A stretch of DNA of 36,352 nucleotides from Deltaproteobacteria bacterium (GCA_016937015.1 JAFGWT010000524.1:1-36352); one strand, 5' to 3'. Counted from the first letter of the stretch, positions 9,172 to 18,204 are shown. Numbers and translations are program-made. The notes: generated by a model from the sequence alone, not told the origin.

Positions 9172-11364
9172 TTAATAGAGAATGGGTTCCACTATTTCGC
9201 CATTTGCCTGTCCCTGAACGTTTTCGTAGGTTCCAAGGAACTGAGACGTCAGGTCCAGCCAAAGCGCTATGCGATGCAGTTCCTCCTCGCTCAGATCGAC
9301 GCCATTGTGTCCGGATGTGACAAGCGGGTACAGCTTGGACTGACGCGCGCCGACACGCCCCGGAATGGAACGCGGATAACCGTAAAATTCCGGACCGTCT
9401 CCACCATCCTTCGTGCAATACGCCCTGTTGATTTCGGGCACGAAATTGCGGTCGTCATATCCGAATGCATACCCACCTTCGTACAGATTTGTATAGGATT
9501 CGTAGAAACGTGTATCCCACGCCTGCCCGTCTCCAAGACTGAACGCCTGGTTGCCATTGTGACAGCGAACGCAGTTGGCTTCGAGTACAGGCTGCACCAG
9601 CCTGGGATAACTGAATGGCTTCGCGCCAGGTACTGTTTCCGGTTCAATGGTCGATGGCGCACGCATCAGTGCTTTGGGATAGGCCTTGGGTATCGGCGGC
9701 GCAGTGTGACGCGATTCATGGCATCCCTGACAGGTCAGATGGCTGTTGCCGTACGGCACATACGTTTCAGATCGCATGGACTGATAGGCCAGACCGTTCT
9801 CATCCAACGCCTGAAAGTACACCGGAATATCATAGGGCAAATAGAAATAGGCGCTGCCGTCGTCTTCAACCGGTACTGTCCCCAGCACCTGTCGTGTATT
9901 CCGGTTGATAAAATAAGAGACCCGCGGGTTGGCGTTGTTGGGCGTTGTTTTAGGGAGAACCTGAACAATCCGAAGCTGCTTAATTTTCACGTTTTCGTCA
10001 AACGGAATCAGACTGTCGTAAACGTTCATAACAGATACCGTCGCGTTATCGGCGAAGGATGCGGGCATCGGATCGAAGTACAGACCTGTGACAGGAACGG
10101 GTTTGGGCCGCGCCTTTATCGGTATGGGATCCAGCACCGACAGATTGTTGTCTCTGAAGATTTCCTGTTTATTCCCCCAGCGGTCTATTACATAAACGCC
10201 ATAGTGAAGCCCAAGGATATTAAATTCGTTGTAATCAGGCTCGTGGGCCACCAGAAACAGATTTTCATTCAGCGCCCACGGTGTGGCGTAGTACTGCTCG
10301 GCGTTCATTCCCACGGTCGACTCGGGAAATCCGGCGTCTTTGGTAATAACCTCAATGGGCCCCATGCCGTCGTCATCCTCTATATTCGGGTCGACTGTTA
10401 TGATGGAACCAAAACTCTGTGAATGGTGTCCCATCGCAATGCCAACGTATTTATCCGAACCGGGAATAGCTCGCAGCTCCGCGATCATTCTCGGGAGACG
10501 CCATTCATCGTTGGGGTAATTCAGATTGATCGCCCGGGCATCGACGCCATCAGGGGTGGTGATCCATGGACTGTGCATTTGATTTTCACCACGGTCGATG
10601 TAATCCCACCGCGTATAGATTATCATGCCATTGTTGTCCACCGAGGGGTGCCACTCGTTGGTTTCGTGCCAGCTGATGGTCCGGATGTTGCTGCCATCGG
10701 CGTTCATGATATGAAGCGTGTACGTGGGTACGGGGCGCGGATGGCAACGACCGTAACCACCTCGGCGGTCGGATATAAACACAATGCGTCCATCCGGCAG
10801 CCATACGGGGTCAAAATCATTGTTTTTACCGTCTGTGAGCTGCGTCAACCCAGTGCCATCGATATTGACCTTAAAAATGTGAAATGTATTGGTTTCGTTC
10901 CATACCTGAGTAAAGCCCCCACGCTCGGTCCATGCAAACAGAATCTCTTTACCGTCGTAACTCAGATCCGGTGACAGAAAACCACCGTAGTCCAGCTTTC
11001 TTCCTGCGAACCGACCATTTTCGACAGTGGAATTTTCAAGCACATTCCGTACCGTTGGATTTCCGGAAAACGCATTTTGAAGAATAAACAAACCACCTTC
11101 GCTGGCGTTAAAGCCATGGTACTGGTCACACATATGGCCACCGGCGCCGTGATTATTGACCGCGTTCAGGAACGGGCGGCTGACAAAGAGGATATCATCA
11201 AAATCAAATGCAGGGTCATTGAGGTCAATCTGAGCCATCGACCGGCTGCTGAAAGACAGAATGCCTGCGCCCAAAACAACCGCCAAAATAAAAGTCATAT
11301 GATTTACGAAGTGTTTACCAGTCATCATTTCCATATTTCCATTTTTGAATGTCTTCATAGCCAT
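9172..11364 (-). CDS. HzsA-like secreted propeller protein with two haem c sites
   Basis: An exported 730-residue protein resembling the alpha subunit of hydrazine synthase and its many uncharacterised relatives. After a signal peptide (cleavage near SMA-Q, residue 44) comes a TolB/PD40-type beta-propeller with repeats such as SPDLSYDGKEILFAW, DPVWLPDGRIVFISDRRGG and HPSVDNNGMIIYTRW. A middle beta domain follows, then two haem c attachment sites, CQGCH (545-549) and CVRCH (598-602). The start is ATG 11364, with AAGGAGT about seven bases upstream and four bases after the stop of the preceding cytochrome gene. Hydrazine synthesis itself is not implied: the partner subunits beta and gamma are absent. 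The propeller plus haems, and the tight linkage to another di-haem protein, point to a periplasmic or surface redox role. The substrate is unknown. Confidence 0.82.
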   Translation of the reverse strand: MAMKTFKNGNMEMMTGKHFVNHMTFILAVVLGAGILSFSSRSMAQIDLNDPAFDFDDILFVSRPFLNAVNNHGAGGHMCDQYHGFNASEGGLFILQNAFSGNPTVRNVLENSTVENGRFAGRKLDYGGFLSPDLSYDGKEILFAWTERGGFTQVWNETNTFHIFKVNIDGTGLTQLTDGKNNDFDPVWLPDGRIVFISDRRGGYGRCHPRPVPTYTLHIMNADGSNIRTISWHETNEWHPSVDNNGMIIYTRWDYIDRGENQMHSPWITTPDGVDARAINLNYPNDEWRLPRMIAELRAIPGSDKYVGIAMGHHSQSFGSIITVDPNIEDDDGMGPIEVITKDAGFPESTVGMNAEQYYATPWALNENLFLVAHEPDYNEFNILGLHYGVYVIDRWGNKQEIFRDNNLSVLDPIPIKARPKPVPVTGLYFDPMPASFADNATVSVMNVYDSLIPFDENVKIKQLRIVQVLPKTTPNNANPRVSYFINRNTRQVLGTVPVEDDGSAYFYLPYDIPVYFQALDENGLAYQSMRSETYVPYGNSHLTCQGCHESRHTAPPIPKAYPKALMRAPSTIEPETVPGAKPFSYPRLVQPVLEANCVRCHNGNQAFSLGDGQAWDTRFYESYTNLYEGGYAFGYDDRNFVPEINRAYCTKDGGDGPEFYGYPRSIPGRVGARQSKLYPLVTSGHNGVDLSEEELHRIALWLDLTSQFLGTYENVQGQANGEIVEPILY

Positions 11365-11368
11365 CACC

Positions 11369-13600
11369 TCACTCCTTCATATCCCGGTAGTCCAGTTCCA
11401 GCATATAGGCCTCCAGCTGGTGCAGTTGCTCGTCGGTCAACTGCGTTGTAACGCCATGGAGGTCGCTGGTGTTGTGGGTCGTCAGGACATCCATCAGTGT
11501 GGCGGCCGAACCATCGTGCATGTAGGGAGCAGTGCTCCACATGCCAATGACTGTGGGCGTGTCAAAAGCGTCTTTTTTATCCATGTCGACTTTAGAGCCA
11601 ACATTATAGGTTTGAAGATCCGTGAATGCCACGCCATTGTGGCACTTCGAGCATTCAGCCTCTCCTTCGAAAAGCTTTTTGCCGGCCTGCGCGGCCGCAG
11701 AAAACTGATTTCCCTTGCGATACGGGCTTCGTTCAACCTGTTTGGCATCGAGATATGCGCGAATTTCCGACAGCTGTGATGCGGAGGGCTCAACGAATTT
11801 GATATAGCGGAAGCCGGCCGCAATGGACGCGTCCACATTGGGCCTCGCGCCAGTGGCGATCATCGGTGGGGTTATTGGCGAATAGATGAGCGATTTGGTG
11901 TTTTTTGAATTGCCCATACCGTCATTCAGAAGATCCCAGTTCAACGCATCGGCGCGGCCGCTGGGGTGACAAGTAACACAGCTGAGCCAACTCTGCAGTG
12001 TGCTGGTGGCATCGTGAAACAGCTCCTCTCCGCGACGGAATGCATCCATTTCGGGAGTTTCGCCAACTGACACCACCTCTTCCACCTGGCTGTTTTCAGT
12101 ATTGATCATCATCACTGCCGAGTCGAAATATGCCCCAACCGCAAGCTGGCTGCCATCGGGAGAGATGTCGATGCCACGGGGGCCATCGTGATCTGTCTCA
12201 ATAATTTTTAATACACCGCCGGTCCACAGCGCGCCAAGGTCGTCCTGCAACAATGAAATCTTTGACGGATCCTCCGCAATTTTCAGCCATACATCGGAGT
12301 AAGGTCTGTCGAAATTGCGTTTGTCTCTGGCATATGGGTTAAAGCGTGCCCCTCTGCCGGCGCCTTCAGTCAGAAGTACATGCAATCGGTCCAAATCAAC
12401 CTGAATTACCTGTCTGGTACCGGCAATGCTGACCCAAAGACGATCACTTTCAGGAGAGATGGCTATGCCCCATGGGTCCGCGGCGCCATGCATCAGTCGG
12501 TCGAGCAGCACAGTGGTATAGCGGGTTTTGGTGGTCAGGTTGATAATCGACAGAGCGTTGGTATTAACCCAGCCTTTGGTAATCTGGGTAGTAGGCAGGG
12601 TTACACGGCCAAGAGTATGCACAGCGTAGGCATACTGACCATCCGGCGCACAGCGAATCTGCTGCAGATTGCTGGAACCAAACGGCAGTGCAATTTCCTC
12701 TGAAACACTCTCCGTGCCCAAATCAATGACAGTAATTGTTGATGCCATGCCGTATTGGGATGCATCTCCCGTTGGCAGATGATGACCCACCAGCGCCGAT
12801 GTGCCATCGGGGGTGATGTCGACAAAGTTTGGATAATTTTTTACCGGGATGGTTGCCGTCACATCGCCCAGAGCAATCTCAACAATTACTACCTTGCCTA
12901 ATCCGTATTCAGCGACCACTGCCGTATCTCCGTCAATTGCGATGCCCATCGGTTTGGATCCAACCGATACCCGCTGGGACACGCTGCAGTCTGTGGCGCT
13001 GATTTGGGCGATACTGCCATTGTCATATTCCGATACCCAGACGCTGGCATCGTTTTGCCAGGCCACCCCCTTACCGTAGCCTTCCAGCTCGATGGTACAG
13101 ACCACCATGTCGGTCAGTGCGTCAAGAATATAAAGCGCGCCTTTGGTTGCGTCTGAAATCGCGATCATTTCACCGTTGGGTGAGAAGGAAACGTCGAATG
13201 GAGATCGATATTCAGAAAACTCAATAGGCAAATCCCCATCAGCGTCTGTGTCCGTATCGGTATCTGCGTCAGAGTCGGCATCGGTATCTGCATCAGCATC
13301 GGTATCGGTATCCGCGTCAGTGTCAGCATCCGTATCCGCATCGGTATCGGAATCCGCGTCCGAATCGGAATCGGCATCCGTATCAGCATCGGTATCGGAA
13401 TCCGCGTCCGAGTCAGAGTCCGCATCTGTATCTGAATCAGTGTCGGCATCCGTATCCCCATCGGTATCGGAATCCGCGTCCGAATCGGACGGCAGGGAGT
13501 CGGATCCGCTGTCGTCGCTTTTAGTGTCTTCCGAACAGCCCGATATTGCTGCCAGGAACACGATAGCCATGAGCGAAATGAGTTGGTTTCGAAGCATCAT
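11369..13600 (-). CDS. YVTN-propeller lipoprotein fused to MauG/cytochrome c peroxidase-like di-haem domain
   Basis: A predicted surface lipoprotein of 743 residues. The order is: lipobox AISGC (Cys22); an acidic SD/TD/AD linker (38-123); a YVTN-type beta-propeller from about 130 to 510 (repeats such as [20 protein letters not shown] and [15 protein letters not shown]); and a C-terminal domain with two haem c sites, CVTCH (541-545) and CSKCH (650-654). The stretch [11 protein letters not shown] before the first haem, and the [17 protein letters not shown] segment, are typical of di-haem cytochrome c peroxidase/MauG relatives. The family reduces peroxide or oxidises protein side chains; the substrate here is unknown. 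The start is ATG 13600 (or 13597), with AAGGAAGG eight bases upstream. It is the first gene of a two-gene unit with the HzsA-like gene, and is divergent from the NtrC-type regulator. Confidence 0.85.
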   Translation of the reverse strand: MMLRNQLISLMAIVFLAAISGCSEDTKSDDSGSDSLPSDSDADSDTDGDTDADTDSDTDADSDSDADSDTDADTDADSDSDADSDTDADTDADTDADTDTDADADTDADSDADTDTDTDADGDLPIEFSEYRSPFDVSFSPNGEMIAISDATKGALYILDALTDMVVCTIELEGYGKGVAWQNDASVWVSEYDNGSIAQISATDCSVSQRVSVGSKPMGIAIDGDTAVVAEYGLGKVVIVEIALGDVTATIPVKNYPNFVDITPDGTSALVGHHLPTGDASQYGMASTITVIDLGTESVSEEIALPFGSSNLQQIRCAPDGQYAYAVHTLGRVTLPTTQITKGWVNTNALSIINLTTKTRYTTVLLDRLMHGAADPWGIAISPESDRLWVSIAGTRQVIQVDLDRLHVLLTEGAGRGARFNPYARDKRNFDRPYSDVWLKIAEDPSKISLLQDDLGALWTGGVLKIIETDHDGPRGIDISPDGSQLAVGAYFDSAVMMINTENSQVEEVVSVGETPEMDAFRRGEELFHDATSTLQSWLSCVTCHPSGRADALNWDLLNDGMGNSKNTKSLIYSPITPPMIATGARPNVDASIAAGFRYIKFVEPSASQLSEIRAYLDAKQVERSPYRKGNQFSAAAQAGKKLFEGEAECSKCHNGVAFTDLQTYNVGSKVDMDKKDAFDTPTVIGMWSTAPYMHDGSAATLMDVLTTHNTSDLHGVTTQLTDEQLHQLEAYMLELDYRDMKE
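13232..13489 (-). repeat. Low-complexity SD/TD/AD repeat in the cytochrome gene
   Basis: About 43 dipeptides alternating Asp with Ser, Thr or Ala. The DNA shows a higher-order period: blocks reading [16 protein letters not shown] recur twice. It is an in-frame, slippage-prone array occupying the same position, just after the lipobox, as those in the cellulase and vWA genes. Confidence 0.95.
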
Positions 13601-13716
13601 GAAAGTGGCCTTCCTTGTATTAAAAGTTAAAAAAATGAATTGCCGCAACTTTTGATTATTGGTGTATTTAATGTTCAAAAAAAGGGTGGCTGAGCGAGGC
13701 AGTCTTTTGATTTAAA

Positions 13717-13757
13717 CTGTAAACCACATGAATTTGTCGCTTGATGACCTGTAAACC
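13717..13757. promoter_or_regulatory. Two direct CTGTAAACC repeats, 32 bp apart, in a divergent promoter region
   Basis: CTGTAAACC occurs at 13717-13725 and 13749-13757, three helical turns apart. Both lie between the cytochrome unit (minus) and the NtrC-type regulator (plus). The overlapping 9-mer ACCTGTAAA also occurs upstream of the cellulase gene, on its coding strand (8106-8114). This is a candidate activator site. No sigma-54 -24/-12 element was found beside it. Confidence 0.35.
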
Positions 13758-13795
13758 TGTTGGTTCATCGGCGTGAAAGGGTTAGACTGCCTTCC

Positions 13796-15145
13796 ATGGG
13801 TGCAGGAATTTTATTAATTGAAGATGATGCCGCCGGGCGGGCGCTTGCTGTATTTAATCTGACCAAAGCGGGATATGATGTAACGGCCGTGGCAGATGGT
13901 CAGTTGGGACTTGACACTCTGACTACGCAGAATTTCGATTTGGTGATTACCGATGTGAAGATGCCGGGACTTTCAGGTATCGATGTTCTGAACGCCATTG
14001 GAAAATCCCATCCCAACCTGCCTGTTATTATTATCACCGCTTATGCGAATGTGGCGATGGCGGTGGATGCGATGAAGCTGGGTGCTGAGGATTTTATTGG
14101 AAAGCCCTTTACCCGCGATCATTTGCTTCTTGTGGTGAGTAAAGCGCTGAAACACCGTGCGCTGAAAAACGAACTGAATCAGCTGCGGGCAAGGGCTGGG
14201 GGGATTGAACGCCCTATACTGTCAAAATCCGGGCAAATGAGACAAGTGATTGAAATGACCGATCGCTTTGCTGTTTCGGACGCGTCGGTTCTGGTCACCG
14301 GCCGCAGTGGTACTGGCAAGGAATTAATTGCCCGGCGCATTCACGCACGAAGTTCTCGCCGCGACCATCCGTTTGTACCTGTAAATCTGGCGGCCTTGCC
14401 GGAAAATCTTATTGAATCAGAACTGTTTGGACATGAAAAAGGCGCGTTTACCGGTGCAGTCAATACCCGCATTGGCCGCTTTCGCCAGGCCGACAGGGGA
14501 ACAATATTTCTGGATGAGATCGCCGAGCTGCCGTTTCAGCTTCAGGGTAAGCTGCTGAGGGTCCTGCAGGAAAAAACGGTGGACAGTGTGGGCAGTGACG
14601 CGCCAGTGATGGTTGATGTTCGTGTTGTGGCAGCCACCAACCGCGATTTGGAAAAGGAAGTGGCGGCGGGCCGGTTCAGGGAAGATTTGTATTATCGTAT
14701 AAATGTGGTGCAAATTGAGATACCGCCTCTGGTCGACCGCCCAGATGATATTGAGCCGCTGGTTCGGCAATTTGTCGGAATATTTTCAGAGGGACGGACG
14801 CTCGATATCCCCGACGTTGTGATGTCCGGAATTCGGGCGCACTCATGGCCTGGTAATGTTCGCGAACTGGAAAACGTATGCCAGCGGTTGGTTCTCCTTG
14901 CCCCCGGTGATGCCCTTCGCGCATCGGATTTGCCGTTTGGTAAAACCGCACCATCGGAAAAAAAATGGCATGTGGATGATATACCATTGCCTGCGGAGGG
15001 GATTTCGCTGATGGATGTGGAAAAGGAAATCATCGAAAAGGCGCTCCGCCTGCAGGGAGGCAACGTATCCAAAACAGCCACGTGGCTGCAGATACCACGG
15101 CATGTTCTGGCATATCGAATGGAAAAGTTCGGAATCGAAAAATGA
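13796..15145 (+). CDS. NtrC-family sigma-54-dependent response regulator
   Basis: A 449-residue three-domain transcription activator. The receiver domain (1-120) has acidic residues at 10-11, phospho-acceptor Asp53 in VITDVKMPG and Lys103 in GKPF. The AAA+ domain (about 140-380) has Walker A GRSGTGKE (169-176), the sigma-54-contacting GAFTGA loop (216-221) and Walker B TIFLDE. The Fis-type helix-turn-helix lies at the C-terminus (GGNVSKTATWLQIPRHVLAYR). All functional motifs are intact, so it should activate sigma-54 promoters when phosphorylated. The start is ATG 13796; the upstream AAAGGG is rather distant, so the start is only probable. The kinase gene follows with an ATGA overlap. One sigma-54-type promoter is visible in the window, near 32.36 kb, but nothing links the two directly. 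Confidence 0.93.
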   Translation: MGAGILLIEDDAAGRALAVFNLTKAGYDVTAVADGQLGLDTLTTQNFDLVITDVKMPGLSGIDVLNAIGKSHPNLPVIIITAYANVAMAVDAMKLGAEDFIGKPFTRDHLLLVVSKALKHRALKNELNQLRARAGGIERPILSKSGQMRQVIEMTDRFAVSDASVLVTGRSGTGKELIARRIHARSSRRDHPFVPVNLAALPENLIESELFGHEKGAFTGAVNTRIGRFRQADRGTIFLDEIAELPFQLQGKLLRVLQEKTVDSVGSDAPVMVDVRVVAATNRDLEKEVAAGRFREDLYYRINVVQIEIPPLVDRPDDIEPLVRQFVGIFSEGRTLDIPDVVMSGIRAHSWPGNVRELENVCQRLVLLAPGDALRASDLPFGKTAPSEKKWHVDDIPLPAEGISLMDVEKEIIEKALRLQGGNVSKTATWLQIPRHVLAYRMEKFGIEK

Positions 15146-16275
15146 ATGCTTTTTATACCCCCGCAGGTCCCTTGCGTCACACTGACAGCGAACCGGACAA
15201 ATCTTTGTTAAAACGGATTTTCACCCCCACACTGATTCTCGGCGCGTGGATTCCCCTGGTGGCCGTTAGCCTGTTTCATTATTTTACCGGGCATGATCAA
15301 TTGCATATACACGACATTTTACGTCGTCTCTACTATTTGCCGATTGTTGTTGGCGCGCTGCAGCTGGGATTGCTCGGCGGTCTGCTGTTTGCATTACTGG
15401 TTACCCTGGCGTACATTCCTCATGCGTTCATTTTGCCCCATCATTTCGATCCGGCGGATGGTATCGAAAAAATTCTTGAAATCGGCATTTACTTTGTAAT
15501 GGGCGCCATTGCCGGATATCTGTCAGACCGAGAGCAGCGACAGCGGCGTCGCACAGAATACGCGTTGAGGGAACAGGCAGCGCTGCAACAACAGCTGGTT
15601 CGCGCTGGCCGTTTGAGCGCTCTTGGCCAGACCGTTGCGGGAATTGCCCACGAAATAAAAAATCCCCTTCATTCATTGCTGGGAACCTCGGAAATTGTGG
15701 ATAACGTGGTGCCGGTTGACTGTGACGAACGCCGCCTATGGGAAATCCATGTTTCCGAAATAAAACGATTGCAAAATATTGCGGATCGCTTTTTGTCTTT
15801 TGCAAGACCTTCGCCGTCTGAAATGACGCTGATGGACCTGAGAGATGTGGCCGAGCGGATTCGCGACCTTTACGGGGCGCAGGCCAGACAGAGTGATCTG
15901 TCACTGGCGATTGCATTGCCAGATGGGCCAGTGCACGTGCGCGCAGACAGGGATTTACTGGCGCAGTTGGCAATTAACATCTTCATTAATGCTGAAAAGG
16001 CGATTGGTGCCCGCAAAGGCGGAATCCGATTAAGCGTGGGCACAGAAGTTAAAAACGGTTTAAGAATGGCGTTTCTGCAGATAGAAAACGACGGCCCCCC
16101 TGTTGACATCGCCAATGTGGAGTCCCTCTTTGATCCGTTTTACAGTGGCACGGATAGCACCGGACTTGGACTTTCAATATCTTCCAGAATCGCACAGCAA
16201 CACGACGGGTTTATCGATGTGGCCAACAAAGGGATTGGCGTCGCGTTCACTCTGTATCTGCCAGCAGCCGACTGA
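15142..16275 (+). CDS. Membrane sensor histidine kinase, partner of the NtrC-type regulator
   Basis: A 377-residue sensor kinase. There are about four transmembrane helices at 28-48, 62-80, 80-98 and 111-128, with no large extracytoplasmic domain, so the signal is probably sensed in or at the membrane. A short coiled coil leads to the HisKA H-box, AGIAHEIKNPLHSLLG (His170). The ATPase domain follows, with N-box INIFINAEKAI, and DPFYSGTDSTGLGLSI combining the F and G boxes. The order and length are typical of NtrB/ZraS-like kinases. ATG 15142 overlaps the regulator's TGA, so the two are translationally coupled. It ends 131 bases before the phosphatidyltransferase gene. The ligand is unknown. 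Confidence 0.92.
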   Translation: MNAFYTPAGPLRHTDSEPDKSLLKRIFTPTLILGAWIPLVAVSLFHYFTGHDQLHIHDILRRLYYLPIVVGALQLGLLGGLLFALLVTLAYIPHAFILPHHFDPADGIEKILEIGIYFVMGAIAGYLSDREQRQRRRTEYALREQAALQQQLVRAGRLSALGQTVAGIAHEIKNPLHSLLGTSEIVDNVVPVDCDERRLWEIHVSEIKRLQNIADRFLSFARPSPSEMTLMDLRDVAERIRDLYGAQARQSDLSLAIALPDGPVHVRADRDLLAQLAINIFINAEKAIGARKGGIRLSVGTEVKNGLRMAFLQIENDGPPVDIANVESLFDPFYSGTDSTGLGLSISSRIAQQHDGFIDVANKGIGVAFTLYLPAAD

Positions 16276-16406
16276 ATTTGTTGAAAAAGTGTTCACCGTT
16301 CGCACTTGTTTTGAGGGATTATTCACTTGCAAAATGGGGATTATGACGGCATTGTCCCCCATTATGGATCCCATACGGTCGTAACAGGGGTTAAAGCGAG
16401 GCTACT

Positions 16407-17501
16407 GTGAAAATCACAGCGAATATGGTTACAGTTGCGCGGATTGTGCTGATGCCAATCCCAGGGTATCTGCTCTATCAGGGGATTCCTGAACTGTATG
16501 TCGCACTGGTGGCCATTATTCTTCTTGGCATTACAGACTGGGTCGACGGTCGAATGGCCAGACGGGATGGCCCGACAGTGCTTGGCGGACTTCTCGATCC
16601 CATTGCAGACAAAATTTTCATTGCGGTATGTTTTATTCCGTTTGCAGAACGGGTCCTGCCTGGCACTGAGATGATCGTGTTTCCGGTTTGGCTGCTGATT
16701 CCCATGTTCTGCCGCGATTTTCTGGTGACGTCCCTTCGCACCAGTTTGTCTCTGCGGGATGCCCCCATGCGAACGTCAATGCTGGCGAAATTCAAAACGG
16801 CGATACAGATGACAGCGGTTGGGTATGTCCTTGCGATAGTGATTGGCGCATTGCACTCGCCAGACAGTCTTATTCCGTTTTATGTTTTTGCATCTGCAGC
16901 AGCAGTGCCAATTTTGTACATTTTATATCAGTTAACAATAGGGCCGAGAAAACCGGGGCTTCGCAGCGGGACAATGGCCGGTCTGATGTCGGCATTTGCG
17001 GCCATTAACTTTTTTGGCGGCACCACATGGAGCATTGGCATTCTGGTGTACAGTGTAACGGCATTGACGGTATTCAGCGGATTTTCATATCTGGTGGACA
17101 CCTGGTCCGCACTTAAGGGCAAACCTGGCGGCGTCCGCGAAGCGGGAAGATTTATTCTTGAAGGTATACTTGTCCCCACCGCTTTTCTGTTGCCCATCGG
17201 CATGTACGACACACAGGGTATGAGCACCCTGATTATTCTGGCAATTACACTTGAACTCGCCACGGGGGGACTGGCGAATCTGCTTGCATCCAGAAAGATA
17301 CAGTTGCGTTTCAAATGGATGGTTATCAAGTCCGCATTGGAAGTGCTTCTCGCGGGCGGCGCATTTGTTGTCGGCCATCTGGAAATGGTTCCCTCTTTTC
17401 CGGCGGGGGAAATCCTTCTTTCGCTGGCGACAATGGTGGCAGTTGTCAATGCGCTGATTTCATTTGTGCGGCACAGATCTGTTTATCTCGGGGCCATCTG
17501 A
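16407..17501 (+). CDS. CDP-alcohol phosphatidyltransferase, PgsA-like with extra membrane half
   Basis: An inner-membrane enzyme that transfers a phosphatidyl group from CDP-diacylglycerol to an alcohol; glycerol 3-phosphate is the likely acceptor. The signature is DWVDGRMARRDGPTVLGG, continuing LLDPIADK at about residues 45-70. All four Asp are present, but the gap between AR and the following Gly is one residue shorter than in the textbook D-x2-DG-x2-AR-x8-G-x3-D-x3-D pattern. At 364 residues it is nearly twice the usual size. From about 190 onwards there are further membrane helices not found in standard PgsA. The start is GTG 16407, with GCGAGG five bases upstream. It follows the kinase gene on the same strand and converges on a lipoprotein gene. 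Confidence 0.82.
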   Translation: MKITANMVTVARIVLMPIPGYLLYQGIPELYVALVAIILLGITDWVDGRMARRDGPTVLGGLLDPIADKIFIAVCFIPFAERVLPGTEMIVFPVWLLIPMFCRDFLVTSLRTSLSLRDAPMRTSMLAKFKTAIQMTAVGYVLAIVIGALHSPDSLIPFYVFASAAAVPILYILYQLTIGPRKPGLRSGTMAGLMSAFAAINFFGGTTWSIGILVYSVTALTVFSGFSYLVDTWSALKGKPGGVREAGRFILEGILVPTAFLLPIGMYDTQGMSTLIILAITLELATGGLANLLASRKIQLRFKWMVIKSALEVLLAGGAFVVGHLEMVPSFPAGEILLSLATMVAVVNALISFVRHRSVYLGAI

Positions 17502-17520
17502 AGTTCGAGAGGAGCCCTTC

Positions 17521-18204
17521 CTACTGATTCATGCAATATTCGAGACAGCTGGCCTGGGCTGCAGGATCCTTCTGATGCGGGGCGCAAATCGTCTCACACT
17601 GGGCTTGTCGCTCCGCTTTCTGTTTCAGATAGAGGGCCTGCTGGGTTGACAAATCATCGGGCGGAATGGATGCCGTTATGCCGCCAATCTGCCCCGAAGA
17701 GGTCAAATTGATAATCGAGCCGGCAGGATACCAGTTTCCGGCCACTTCTCTTTGACTTCCCAGCCGAACCTGTGACAACTTTGGTGACTCAGTCAGATTC
17801 CCGATGAAAAATGCGCCGTCTCCCGCAAAAACTTCAATGTTGCTGATGACGGCAGCATCACCCAGGTTTACTTTACCGTTCCATACAAATTTTCGTTTCT
17901 GTTGAACCAGCTCTATTTCCGATGCGGCCGGGAGGGGAATAGAACCAATATAGATGGTTTCAGAAGGAAATACACTGCAGCTCGTTTTACTGGTTTGCCT
18001 CATAATTGATCCGGCTGGCAGCGACAAACCGGATACTGAAACGGCTTGGGTCAACCGAATCGCGACCGGCTGTCCGGCCAATTCCTCCATTGTTGAGCGG
18101 CTGGACTCTGGAATGGATTGAATCGGGGTGGTCCGACATCCGGAAAGTATTGTGATGAGTACCAAAAGAGAGAAAGAAGAAAATACGAATCTCGCGCAAT
18201 ACAT
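17521..18204 (-). CDS. Lipoprotein of unknown function with twin CX3C tail
   Basis: A 227-residue protein whose family I do not recognise. It has a signal peptide and lipobox ILSGC (Cys23). The middle is beta-rich, with alternating short strands (LPAGSIMRQTS..., YPAGSIINLTSS...). PAGSI occurs twice, hinting at an internal duplication. The C-terminal 25 residues hold CETIC and CLEYC separated by twelve residues, i.e. a CX3C-X12-CX3C helical hairpin that could form two disulfides in the periplasm. ATG 18204 is preceded by AAAGG. It converges on the phosphatidyltransferase gene, 19 bases apart, and its upstream gap of 181 bases shows no clear promoter. Confidence 0.75.
   Translation of the reverse strand: MYCARFVFSSFSLLVLITILSGCRTTPIQSIPESSRSTMEELAGQPVAIRLTQAVSVSGLSLPAGSIMRQTSKTSCSVFPSETIYIGSIPLPAASEIELVQQKRKFVWNGKVNLGDAAVISNIEVFAGDGAFFIGNLTESPKLSQVRLGSQREVAGNWYPAGSIINLTSSGQIGGITASIPPDDLSTQQALYLKQKAERQAQCETICAPHQKDPAAQASCLEYCMNQ

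Noticed and set aside
9274-10422. A 382-codon open frame on the plus strand
   Set aside because: It lies wholly antisense to the HzsA-like gene, is Arg/Cys-rich with no domain, and is explained by the codon pattern of the real gene.
9172-11364. Annotating the HzsA-like gene as a hydrazine synthase subunit
   Set aside because: No beta or gamma subunit or other anammox gene is present; similarity is at the level of propeller plus haem layout.
5119-13489. Could the regular repeats be CRISPR arrays?
   Set aside because: The units are 6-12 bases, with no unique spacers, inside open frames; no cas genes are present.
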